DNA of 64,000 nucleotides from Erodium maritimum (Eukaryota; Streptophyta; Magnoliopsida; Geraniales; Geraniaceae): contig OY997594.1 of NCBI GenBank assembly GCA_963921825.1, positions 40,418,557 to 40,482,556 on the forward strand, given 5' to 3'. Below are positions 46,314 through 57,713 of the stretch, in pieces. The first letter of the stretch is position 1. Every line of letters starts with the position of its first letter. The position numbers and the translations under genes were made by a program. Below the pieces are notes generated by a model, which searched no databases, was not told the origin of the DNA, and saw only the letters and a list, made by a program, of their open reading frames with translations.

Positions 46314-46918
46314 TGGAGCATGAGTACTCCATGTGTGTTGATGTTGAGTGTTTTGGGTGGGGCACGAGAACCCCGTAACCAGTTGTATGAGAACTATGAG
46401 TGGGGTCGTCGAACCCGTGTCTTGACCTTTGGTGTTTGGGAGGCCATGAGAGCCTTGTTTGACTGTTGAGTCTTGAGTGGCCATGAGAGCCCGTGTTATT
46501 ATTTGTGTTTGAGTGGCCATGAGAGCCCGTGTTATTATTTGTGTTTGGGTGGCCATGAGAGCCCGTGCTATTAGTTGTGTTTGGATGGCCATGAGAGTCC
46601 GTGTATTAAAGTGGTGTCTTTGGCTGGCCTCGGGGAGGTTGCGAGCATTCTTTGGCTGGCTTACGAGTTGAGGACTCGGTAAGTTGCGAGCGAGGTTTAT
46701 TGTTGAGAATGGGACACGAGTATCCCCTATGCCCGCTGAGGTGGCAATTTTGGGACACGAGAATCCCGTAGGCCCGTGTGTGGCGAGTTTGGGGCACGAG
46801 TACCCCGTAGTAATTGGGAGCACGCGAACTCCGTTTATTGATTGCGTTGTGTACCTTAGGAGTATGAGAACTCCGTTATTGTTGACTGTGTGATGTCTTG
46901 AAAGAGCATGAGAACTCT
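46314..46918 (+). repeat. array of stem-loops with constant loop and covarying stems
   Basis: Perfect 4-5 bp stems around an eight-base loop: TGGAG-CATGAGTA-CTCCA (46314), GGGG-CACGAGAA-CCCC (46359), GGGA-CACGAGTA-TCCC (46711), GGGA-CACGAGAA-TCCC (46752), GGGG-CACGAGTA-CCCC (46791), GGAG-CACGCGAA-CTCC (46817), GGAG-TATGAGAA-CTCC (46859) and AGAG-CATGAGAA-CTCT (46903). Between them are AGGC-CATGAGA-GCCT (46441) and GGC-CATGAGA-GCC at 46479, 46515 and 46551 with a 36-bp period. Another, GACG-CGCGAGAA-CGTC, lies at 47638-47653. Many are followed by CGT. The region lies between the primer site and the gag remnant, so it is the untranslated leader. Confidence 0.85.
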
Positions 46919-48099
46919 GTGTGCTTGTACCTTGTGAATTTGTATTGGTGGTTGTCCCGCTTAAGCGGAGGGTTAGGGGAAATACGAATGGATCATGCCG
47001 GATTTTCAATAGAACTAAAATGTTTACACCATCACTGGTTAACTCAGGGGCGTCACTGTAGTTGAGCATGGTGGTTCGATGTACAACTGTTACAATGAAG
47101 TTCGGGGACGCCTGAATCAGGTTGTAACAACATGAGATCGACATGAAAAGGTTTGAGTAAAAGTTAAGAAATGGGAATTCATGGAAGGGAAGGAAAGGTT
47201 AAGGGTGTTGTTTTTTGAATTGAATTGTGTGAAGTACTAAACCCCTCTTTGTGAAAGGATACCCGAGCAAGGGGTATGCCTGTTGCGTGTGCCTTTTGTG
47301 TGGTGTGCTTGAGTTTGAATCCTCCTGCATGAGTGGATTTCTTTGACTTGGTTGAACCCTACTGTGGGAGTTGGTGGTTGATTGCTAAATCGCTGGTTGT
47401 TGCTGTGTGACGCATAAAGATGCGAGCTTGGGTGCTATATTATATGAGTATATATATATATATATCTACTACTGTGAGGGGCGTATCTGTGGGTGACTTG
47501 TGAGACGCGCGTGTACGTTCTTGTACTTGATCGAACCTTTGTTTTGGGGTGAGACGCACGAGGTGCGGGTCTCTGGTTTGCGTGAGTATTACGTTTGACT
47601 TTACGACTTACCTCTGGTCCAAGTGGGATCCGGTGGAGACGCGCGAGAACGTCATGTTGTGGTGAACCGAACCGATTGGGGTAAACTGATTTGTGAACCT
47701 ATAGTGGCTACAGGTAGTGAGATGGCGAGGTGTCCCGTGTTTTTATCCGAGAGAGTGCCAAGAGCCGTCCAGTTGTGGGGCAGAGCCAGATACCAGCTAT
47801 CGTTCTGGCAGGGGCAGTGAGCGCCCAGGGAGCTACTCCCACAGAGCACGAGAGTTTTGGGATTAGACCGGTAGGGTCATCACCTAGAGTTCCTCCAATC
47901 GCAGAGCCGACTCAAGCAGCTCGATTGAGGAGGTGGTTCGAGCAGTGTTAGATGCGCTCAGCATGAGAGTACAACGCCAGCAGCACAAGAGTCTGTGCCT
48001 ACCGCCGACGCAGTCACTACCGAGATGCCAAGCCAGGTGGATGGTTACACGGCCCAGGCACTCAGGAGTTTTCTTCAGTTGAGTACACCAGTTTGATCG

Positions 48100-48485
48100 G
48101 AGAATTTAGACCCCGAGGCAGTTATATTATGGTTGGAGTGGAGTGGTCGTAACCGCAATGCGTTTAGAGTATTCGGTTATTCGTTGGAGATTATGTTCCG
48201 CGACCCCCCCGCCTGAGAGAGAAGCACAGTATTAGTGGCAGTGTGTGCATACCAGATTTGGAAATAGCTTCCACCCGTTCAGCGGACTGTCCTTGGGACA
48301 GTATGTCATTTGATCTACTCGAGATGACCGACACCGGCAGTTTTGGATCTGCATGGGAAAGAGATGACCGTCCATGAGTATTAGGCGAGGTTCTTCTCCC
48401 CGTATCGCTTCGCACCCGGGATGCTGCCGACCAAGGAGTGCCGTCGTAGGCATGTGAGAAGGGACTCCGTTCCCTTGGCATAGGG
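48100..48485 (+). pseudogene. gag remnant of the gypsy-type element
   Basis: Translated pieces resemble plant gypsy gag: DPEAVILWLEWSGRN...FRVFGYS (48110-48180) and MTVHEY, stop, ARFFSPYRFAPGMLPTKE (48357-48440). A frame change and in-frame stops (near 48217 and 48378) interrupt them. I saw no protease, reverse transcriptase, RNase H or integrase motif in 48500-51870; the short open frames there show no domain. Confidence 0.5.
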
Positions 48486-51400
48486 TGAGTCATTGCTTGA
48501 GAAACGTGGACGATTCAACACTAGTGGAGCAAACACTAGCGTTAGAAAGGCAGATCGGGAAACCGCCAAGGCGCGACAGACCGGGCCGAGGCCGAGGGGT
48601 TTCTTGAGGCACGAGGGGTTGGAGAAGTAGCGTCCGTTGGACCTGCCTCGGTGGCATGGATTGCTCCTAAGCAAACAGTTGGAATGTCTAGGCCGAGAAT
48701 GCCAGTTGAGCGATGGAATTACGAACCGTCCCGCAGATCGAGATACGAGAGTCGACAAGGGAATATGCTGGCATAGCAGTGAATTCTTTCATCCCACCGA
48801 GAGGAGGACATCCGATGTGGCGGGGCCGAGCCCGAGTAAGGACTTGATACCGATCTTGAGATCGAGTAGAGTACTTGTGACCATTTGCATTTTGGAGTTC
48901 GTGTCAGCTGACACTTGAGCATTGCACCTGGTGTATCGGTTCGTGGGGACGTATTGATCGGGCGAGTATAACACTATTAAGCCCACCGGTACCTTAACCA
49001 CATCAACTAGAGGTATGGTAGTACCAGCGAGCATCAGTGGGAGTTGGGAAGTGGAGTAACAAACGCAGTCAGATTTAAGGTTCTTTCCTTCTCCGATAGT
49101 GCGGATCAAATTTTAAGAACCGAGTGTTGAAACAACAAGCGTTCATCGAGCGCCATCGGCGACGAATGCCGAGCGACAAAAGGCCGCAGCCTTGACCAGT
49201 AAATGGTCCGGCCGGTCACCGAAGATGACCGAGCAACGATAAGATCAGAGTAGCGCAGCGGAAGCGTGGTGGGCCCATGCCCACAGTAGTCGTAATCGAC
49301 AGTTTCTCCTAACACTGCCACAGGATTTAAGTTATAAGATTCGAACCGTCGAGACGATGTTGTTTCACGTCCTGGTTAGCGAGCGAAGGTGACACGAGTG
49401 TGTGCCGTACGTAAGGAACTAAATGAAGGTGCAATTCTTACGTTATCCCCAGGAGGACTAAGCTTAACCATGAGGTTATGTCCTAGAAGCGAGAGCACCT
49501 TGCGGTGAACACCAGCTACAGATAACTGAGGACGACTCCCACAAGCTTCAGGCCAGTAACAAGATGGCACCGAACGAGGAATGGTTTGATGGGTTGGATT
49601 TGGTACTGCTGGAGAGTACGGGAAAGTTTAAGGGCTGACCGTGTGGGTTTTAAATGGTCGTTTAGCGAATGACGGAACCGCGCGAGTCTTTAAACTGTTC
49701 GAGGTTTCGACGATCGCAGTACGTGTTGTTAACCCTTAAAGGGGTGACTTGGATGGATTGGACTATAAGTTGATTGATTGATAGCTCGTGAACGGTATAA
49801 AGGTTACCGCCGGTCGGAATGACTTTTGACATTCGATCTGGGATCGTGATTTGCCGTCGAGTGTAACTATCACACGTTCAAAGGTGGTATCTTGAAGGAC
49901 GCCTACTTTCGACCAAGTACCAGAGAGAGGTTCTATTGGTCTGTGTTATCGTGCGTTGTTGTCCAATGAATTGTTGGTAGAGTTCATGGTGGTACTGAAC
50001 CATGCACCGGTTTTGAGAACCATTGTCTTGCGTTTTGAGGATTCAGGTGAGGTGACTTGTGAAGTGGTTGATCAGTTGTTGAATACTAGTTTTGATGTCA
50101 CGAGAGATATTGCGAGTTGGGTAACCTTTTCGATTGATGACAGTGATGTGGTTGGCTTACAGCGAGTTGTGTTTGTGGTACGTGATGTGTAACAGACCCG
50201 TACCAGGTTGAGGACCGTGTTCAGGTTTAACTGTTGTGACAGTGTGCGAGTTGTTGGCTGTGTGCGAGGCACGTTGTGCTTATCGTTTACCCTGAGTGTG
50301 TGATGACCGGTTAATTGATGTGATTGCAGTTGGTGTTAATTCGTTTGTTTATGCTTTGTGAGTTTGGTGGGGTCCTGAGTTGAGGAGTGTGGTTATGAGT
50401 TCCGTTGGAAATTAGTGTGTGAGGCACCTGTGTGCCAGACTTAGCATGACGGGAGGTGTTGGGTAAGTTATGTTCGAGGTGCCGCTTTTCGACTATGTGA
50501 CGGTACGCGGTAACCGTTGCTTGGCAGAGGTATACTTACTTTTCTTGGGATGTGTTGAAGCGAGCGATTGTTCCAAACCCCGCAGTGGTTATGAGGACCT
50601 TTGTTTGGATGATCACGATTGTGTGTTGCTTACTCGTCTTGAGTATGTGAGGTCGTGACAAGACCCGTTTGGAGCTCGGGTGAGAACTAGTCGGGAGACG
50701 GTTACTAAAGAGAATTTGAGGAGTCACACCTTCGGATGGCTCCGTCCCTGTCCGATTTTCGGAGCTTTCCGAAAAGACACCTATATCGAAGGAAGATCCC
50801 GGTATGGCATGTCAGAACCGAAGTCGTTCTATCCGATGTGATACCGGTACAGTTGAGGATCATGATAAGAGGCTTCTACATCGAAGTTATTAGCGACGGT
50901 CCGCCGTCTGCATTAAAATTGGAGTCTGGTAAAGGTTGCCAAGATCGTTCCTGGCATTCCTCAGTATCGGAGATGGGCACGATTTACCCTTATTGAGTTG
51001 TGCCTATTGGGCCGTCGGATGTGGTAAACCGGATGGTTGTTTCGAACCGTGCAATGATCATGAGATCCCTTGTCTTGAGGAAATGGTGGTTGTGCTATAG
51101 GATCGTACGATCGTTCTGGTCGATCTTGACTTGGTGAATATTGGATTTCTGGAAAGTTGTCCCTGTAACAGTTACTAAGAAGGAAACAGAGTGGTCATGT
51201 TACGTATGAACTCCTACTTCAGTTCGCCTTACGATATGTTTCGACACGATGTCTTTAACCGACGAGAGGTTCCGGTATAGAATATCTGGACCGAGTAAGA
51301 GTATTTCCGTGCGACGTCTATACCGAAGTAGGATTCCGGTATAGGATGTTTTATACTGTCATCCGATATTTCTTATCGATTTGAGTGTTCCTTGACTTGT

Positions 51401-51878
51401 CGGATGCATCAGCAGTTCTTGAGTTAGGGCCGCCTGTTGAAACTACGAACTGTGGGGAAGGATGTTGCTCACAGCCAAGTACGGCTTCTTGATTAACTAG
51501 CGTGAACTAGTGAAGCACGAATTGGTAAAGGTCGAGTAAACACGGAAAACGGTTAAAGACCGAGTTAAACCTACAGAAGAGTTACACAGACGAACGACAC
51601 GGGCCTACTGAGTTTCATCGCGGAATCAGATAGTTCTGAGAGTGAGCCCAAGAAGGAGTCTTAGCGGATCGACAACGATGGAGGCAAGATGGCCCCACAC
51701 ATTCCTGTACGTTTGCTGTCTTCAGAGAGAGCCAGAACCGTTGTCTGACAACTCCCTCGTATTTCCAAACTACGGAAGTACACCGCGACTCCTTCACCGG
51801 TGAGTCGAAATCGAACGTTCCCTAAGATTTGGACAAGAGGAGCACGTTCATGTTAAATTTCGAGGACGAAATTCCTTT

Positions 51879-51890
51879 AAGGGGGGTAGA
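51879..51890 (+). other. polypurine tract
   Basis: AAGGGGGGTAGA lies one base before the 3' LTR. The preceding TTTCGAGGACGAAATTCC is a common context in plant chromoviruses. Confidence 0.85.
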
Positions 51891-51891
51891 T

Positions 51892-54616
51892 TGTAAAACC
51901 CACTTCGTGTAAAAGTGTAGTAAAGTGCAAACCGAAACGTGAGGGTAGAAGTCTGCAACAAGCTTTTGTTTAAAGAGAAAGAAATCAAAAAAAAAAGAGA
52001 AAGAAGAAAAGAAGAGATTAGAAGTGTTTTCTGGGCCAGACTAACTTGGGCCAGTCAGCTGAGTCAGGCCCATCTCGCACCAGCCCAGCCCTTTAGAGCA
52101 ACCCTAGCTCTCTCCTCATTCTCTTAGTGCCGCACGCATCCCAAGGGAAGCACAACTTCTCTCTCTCGCCGTTTTCTCTCTCCCAAGCTCGTGACCTCGC
52201 CTCCCTCTGCTTCTCACGCCGCCCTCGCCTTGCCTCTGTGCCAAGCAAGCGGTGCCGGCTTCGAGCACGAGACGACCTCGTCGGAAGCCCTCGAACCGGG
52301 TGTCTTCTCCGGCTACGATTCGGGCTATGCCGGCGTCGGACCCCGTCAACGGTTCGAACTCCCTCGCTCCGTCTACCTTCCCGACAACGACCGCCAGAAA
52401 TCCTCCCCAACAAGCTCGGTTTAGGCAAGTTCACGGCCTGAATCTCAAGCCTCGTCACGGTCCCTTCGCCGGCAAGCACAACTTCGCCGGATCTAGATTT
52501 GGAGGCGCTGGGCTATTTTCCGGGCTTCAGAATCTCGGACACGACCTCGCCGGAGACCCTCACGTACTCCCCCAGCCACGGCGGTCAGTCCCAGCGTCGC
52601 CACGAGCTCCCCCGGACGCCTCGCCGTCGCCGTCGCCGCCGAGATTGCACCAAACCTTCACCGCCGTCCTGATTCTGTTTCCGGTCCAGACCGACCAGGT
52701 CACAACAGGTCTTGGGCCTGCAGCAAGAATGGGCCTTGGGCCAGTTACGGATCAGACAGAATGGGCCTTGGGCCAGTTAAGGATCAGGCAGTTGGGGCCT
52801 TGGGCCCGTAGGAAGGATCAGGCCAGCCAGACTAGAAGACGGGCCTTAGCCCACTGTGGACTCGGGCCTTGAGCCAGTTAAGACTTCAGGACCGGATCTG
52901 GACCGGGTTCGGGTTCGGATCCGGGTCAATCGGACTGTTAAGGAAACCGTTTTAAAATCAGATTTAATTAATCGGTTTAACGAACTCAAGGTGAGATTTT
53001 GGACTGGGTAAATTGTGGTTAAATCAGAGAACCGTCGGACTGTTTTCATTATTGATTTGGACATTTTATGTGTCAACCTAGATGGGACTTCGCCCGAGAG
53101 CGAAGAACTTGGACCCGAGCTATAAGAGCAAAGATCACGCCGGGACCCGAGTGAAGAACGGAGTGGTGACCACCGGGATCCATCCAATTGTTGAGAGGAA
53201 GATCTCGAGGTAGGGAAAGCCTTAACCTCTCGTTCATGATGCTTAGTATGCATGCTTGGTTAATAAAATTGGAAAAGGTCCTAGACATGCATATAGGATG
53301 CGAATAATTAGCATAATCGTCTTTCATTTTCTAATAACCGGAAGTGTCTAGTGGTGACCGATTAGGATGCCAATCACTAGTGTAATTCGCTTTCAATACT
53401 TGGGATATGATTGTCTGGTAGAGGAGCCTTGGCAAAGCCCTCGGATTAGTTGTGTGTTAGGATCACATGCTTGGTTGTTGATTGCTTAGTGGATAGGCTA
53501 ATGAGTCTAATGAAACTAGTGGAATTGCATGCTTGAATACTCTTTTGAAGGCTTTATGATTTGTTGATTACACTCGTACTTGCTCGTTGATTGTATTCGA
53601 ATGATTACTTGATTTACTTGATTGGTTGTTGGGGGTATCGAGTATGACTGGTTGTGCCGCGCGGTGCAATCAGGTGATCGATGCCCCGGTGGTTCGAAAC
53701 TGGTAAGTGAATGGTAAGTTGGGATTGTGTATTTGGTGTGCTATGGTTGCGTGATTCGTGTATTATGTGTTGTGGTGAATTGGTGATGGTTGAGCCGTGT
53801 GTGGATTTGGATTGGTGATGGTTGAGCCGTGTGTGGACTTGGGTTGGTGGTTATTGAGCTTGTATTACCTCGAATTTCTGTTGAGTGCGCTATTCAATTA
53901 TTAATTGCTTACTATTAAATTGCCCACGTGTGCGCTTCCTATGGGAGTATGGCCCTGGGTTCCCGAGGATCTAAAATCCCTTGGAGACGTTTCTGAGACT
54001 TCCGACGATATGTGCCCTGAAGGGTGTTTCCGATAGTCTCAATGATATGCGTCTCCTCTGGATGGGAGGGAAAATCCGAGAGGATACATAAGATGTGGAT
54101 CGGAGGGTGGTGACTTCATGTGCCACGGCATTGATTGGTTTGTCTACTACCTATGATTGTTAAGAGTCTTGTGTTAACTTTACTGTTGAATCTACTCGTT
54201 GTATGATGAACTACCTTGTTGACTGTGTTGGTGTATTATGGATCTTGTGGACGTTGCCGTTGATTCGTTGGAGTTTAAGGTTTACCTTGTTATGTGTTTT
54301 TCCCTACTGAGCGTAAGCTCACCCCTGTGAGTTCATTGTTGTGTTTACAGGCTTGATTGAGGAGTAGAAGTTCGGGAGCTTCTCGGGGTGGGTGCATGAT
54401 AGAGACTTCGTACTTTTTACTTTTAATGTATTGAACCAAAACTTGTTGAGGTTTATTATTACACCCCTGGAGGGTTATCGTATTTTGAACTCGGTTTAAC
54501 GGGTTATTTTCATCAATGGAGATTTTCAGGAAGTAAATGTTGTTTTACCCTTTTTATTGTATTCTATTACTCGTCATGCCTCGGGTCCGGGCGATAACCG
54601 AATTTGGGGCGTGACA
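51892..54616 (+). repeat. 3' LTR of the gypsy-type element
   Basis: 2,725 bp, one base longer than the 5' LTR through an A-run difference. Substitutions seen by eye lie near 52130, 52703, 53341, 53906, 54128 and 54601. The hairpin TGAGC-GTAA-GCTCA is at 54308-54321. Confidence 0.95.
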
Positions 54617-55484
54617 GTTGCCACTTATATAGGATCAATTAAAATGGGATTTTACGTTGATCTATCGACATGCATAAACCTAAGGGTCACACCGAATGAT
54701 GAAACTCATTGACACATTTATGGAGAATGGAAAAAAGAGAGTTGTCTCGGGACATGACCAAAACTGGGTTTTGGGTCATGTGCCCGTAAGTGAATAGGAA
54801 ATTACGGATCAAGACAAGGCTTGGAGTCTTGGGATTGATCGCGTCGGATAATGTTGGACATTTCCGGTGTGGAAGGCTTGGAGGCGATGATCACGTCACG
54901 GGACCTCGTTGGAAATGGTCATGGGCCATGTTCCAAGAGGCCCATGAAAGACCCATGCAACCAAGGCCCATGGAACTAATTAATCAAGTCTTGATTAATT
55001 ATTACTAAGTAAGCAAGACAAGGATTAAGGTGTTGGTGATTCACCACCTAACCCATCTTGTCTTGCCATACTTAGCACCATACTTGTCTTACTTCACACC
55101 ATGCTTCACAGCTTACTTGTCCTTGATGGTTGTTGATGGTTTAAGTCATCTTTTTCCTACAACAAATCACAAGACAAGTATAGAAAAACAACTTTTCTCC
55201 CTCTCTCCCTACAATTTCGGGTTTGGCTTTTTTTCTTCATCTTGTTGTGTTCTTGAGTCATCTAAAGAAGAACTACGTGGCTTTGATTCCAATTGGATAC
55301 GTAGGCGTCTTGGAGACTCAAGCCGATAATCGTTTCTTTGGTGTTCTTGAACGAATTGGTAAGGAGACATCCATATTGTTTATTCTCTTGTGTATCTAAT
55401 ATTTGGTAGTGTTCTATGGCATGGTCTCGAGTTATTTCCACTGCAAGTATGTGTTCATACCCTCCATCGATACCCAACAGTATA

Positions 55485-55760
55485 CTGTCGTAAAGGGTTT
55501 ATAATGCAATCATATACAATGGCATATAAAGTGTCGCAGAGGTTTTATACTACAATCCTCTACGATGCTATGTATGCCGTCATATAGGATTGTATGCCAT
55601 ATCCCCTACGACGTCATATGTATCGTCATAGAGGACTTTCGTACAAACCCTCTACGACGCCATGTATGCCATCGTAGAGGATAATATGCCATAGCCCCTA
55701 CGACGTTATTATTGGCATCATAATGGTTATTTATGCAGTCGCAGAAGATTAATACCAGAT
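55485..55760. repeat. subterminal repeats of the CACTA remnant
   Basis: Inverted motifs such as CCTCTACGACG / CGTCGTAGAGG and CGTCATAGAGG recur around ATG-rich centres. They follow the same design as 11400-11795 but with a different core (CTACGACG instead of CTAAGACG). Confidence 0.75.
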
Positions 55761-55947
55761 TTATAATATATATAATTGTAAAACGTGCACCCAAATGTGC
55801 AAAACCTGTAGAAATTGACAATTCGAATAATAACCAGGCAGTAGTAATAATATACTAGGCCGCAGTAGTCTCAAGCAAGAAAATATTAATATCCACAATA
55901 CGAAAAAGAATTCAAATCAACAAAAAAAAATTCAATACATAAGATCT

Positions 55948-56405
55948 TCATGTGTTAGTCGTCCTTGTTCCATCACTGTTAGGTAGTGTAGGCATATTGG
56001 CGGGGGTGTACAAAGATAGCACCTCCCTCACTTTTCTCAACGACTCATCCAACTCTGCTTGTTTAACATCCATCTCCGTCTGACTAGCCGCCATCCGTTC
56101 CTCTTCTTCCTTGAAACGATGCTCCATATCCATCCTCGCTTGATCCTCGATATGCGTAACTGATAAATGCGTCTTTTCATAGACCTTCACAAAAGCACTT
56201 GTCAAGGAAGACCACTTCTCCTTAGGCGTTCGGAGAATGACTATCCAGCCACATCCCGGCTACATGTTCCCCTTCCTTTATACGCCCAACTTGATAGGTA
56301 AGGCTTCAGCCTGAACCAAGTCCGGCACAACGTTGGGGGATAAGGCGTCGCACGACCCATGTACTTCTTTGATTGCAGCAACGATCTTACGGTGAGCTTA
56401 AACAA
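55948..56405 (-). pseudogene. TNPA C-terminal fragment of the CACTA remnant
   Basis: The minus-strand frame (55948-56205) gives a charged coiled coil ending DESLRKVREVLSLYTPANMP, like the end of the TNPA at 20200-20280. Upstream (56206-56390) PDLVQAEALPIKLG matches VPTLVQAEALAAKLG of that protein. It contains stops. At about 56395 the splice acceptor is changed from CTCAG to CTCAC, and homology ends in the intron. Confidence 0.75.
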
Positions 56406-57713
56406 ATTTCAAATCTGAGCTTGGGGAAATGATTGAAATGAGAAAAATAAATGTAATTTATGAATTGGAAGAAAATGGAATAAGTGAAAAAAGGTAGTGA
56501 ACTATATACAAGCATCTGAAGAAGAAATAAAAAATGAAAATGAGCAAATAATAGAAACATTAAGAAAAATGAAAAACATAAATGTGATCATAGAAGAAGA
56601 GCTTGAAAGTGATATTAAAGATAGCTATAATGAACCAATAGATACAAAAAGTGAAACCGAAAGTATAGTAAACGAAGATGCAGATGACTATCCTGAAGAA
56701 GACCTATCTGATTTAAACCTGAAACCTATAAAAAGAAGATATGGAAACATGCCTAATCACACACCAATAGGAAAACATTTAGAATTTAGAGAATTTATAG
56801 GTTCCATGGCCCAAGGAATAAGCTCAAACGTATATTTCCTAGACCTAGATAATGTATATGAAATACAAGAAGTTAATAGAAGAATTACAGATTGGACTCA
56901 AGGAACCTACCTATCCCTTCTATCAGCAAAACAAACAGATAATCTTAATTATGTATATGACCTAATACACAAAACAATGACAAGAAAAGTAGCATATTGG
57001 ATATAATCCATAGCTGAAGAATTTAAAGCCCTAATAATAAGTTGATCCTCGGATTGGAGATCAATGTTGATACTATTCAAAATAATACTAAAAAGGGAAT
57101 TCTTAGGAGAACCCGGAATATAGCAGCAAACCTTATACTTGAAGAAAGGAAAGCCGAAATGAGAATGAACCTTAATAATATAAGATGTTGCAAGATAACA
57201 AAATACCCAGAATATACAATAAGATTTTCAAAATTCTATTTACCAAGCCCTTATAATATTGAAATAACGAAAGAGTATAATAACATAATCCCAAGAGTAA
57301 ACACTATAGGAGAAAGAATAAGAGTACTAAGAAGTTATCTTATGAGAAAATGTGAAGAGAATGATTACAACAAAAGGTAAAGAAAGATAAGAAACTAGGA
57401 CAAAGAGACGTATGCAGGTTAGCAGAGGAAAGATTAATATTTGGATGAGACGAGAAAAGGACAAGAAAAACATACAAGAAAGGTAGAAAGACATACAAAA
57501 CCCATAACAAAAGAACTGAAGAATACACCAGATACAAGAGAAACCTATACTATAATAGATTCAGGAAAAGGAGGTTTAGAAAGTTTAAAAACACGCCACA
57601 AAAGAGAAATAGATTTAGATACGAAAAGAAATTTAGAAGAAGGCCATATAAAAAACAAAATATGAGTGAATGAAAATGTTGGAACTGCCATGAGAAAAGA
57701 CATTATGCAAACA

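Larger units (their letters stand above)
43224..54616 (+). mobile_element. young Ty3/gypsy-type element with no coding capacity (LARD-like)
   Basis: Two 2.7-kb LTRs (43224-45947 and 51892-54616) start TGTAAAACCC and end GGGGCGTGACA, with a perfect 5-bp duplication GTTGC (43219-43223 and 54617-54621). The primer site TGGTATCAGAGC (45951-45962) matches tRNA-iMet use, and a GGGGGG polypurine tract precedes the right LTR. By eye I count six substitutions and one homopolymer indel between the LTRs, so insertion is recent. Yet the 5.9-kb interior has no gag-pol frame, only short broken pieces, so it was probably mobilised in trans by a related autonomous element. The TGACA end, primer site and tract suggest a chromovirus (Tekay/Del-like) relative. 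Confidence 0.93.
42418..55479 (+). mobile_element. solo LTR, family B copy 2, split by a gypsy-type element
   Basis: Begins TGTTAGTCTTAGTG and ends CCCAACA, flanked by GTATA (42413-42417 and 55480-55484). The LTR parts are 42418-43223 and 54622-55479, together about 1.66 kb, aligning along the length of the copy at 35420-37107. It landed 19 bp inside the terminus of the CACTA remnant. Confidence 0.92.
42399..56405 (-). mobile_element. CACTA remnant with one terminus, heavily interrupted
   Basis: CACTACGAGGCCATGTATA at 42399-42417 continues at 55485 after a solo LTR. Subterminal repeats (55485-55760) and a minus-strand TNPA fragment (55948-56405) follow, which is the right-hand end of a CACTA element in minus orientation. 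The other terminus and TNP2 are missing; pararetroviral sequence starts abruptly at about 56420. Confidence 0.8.
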
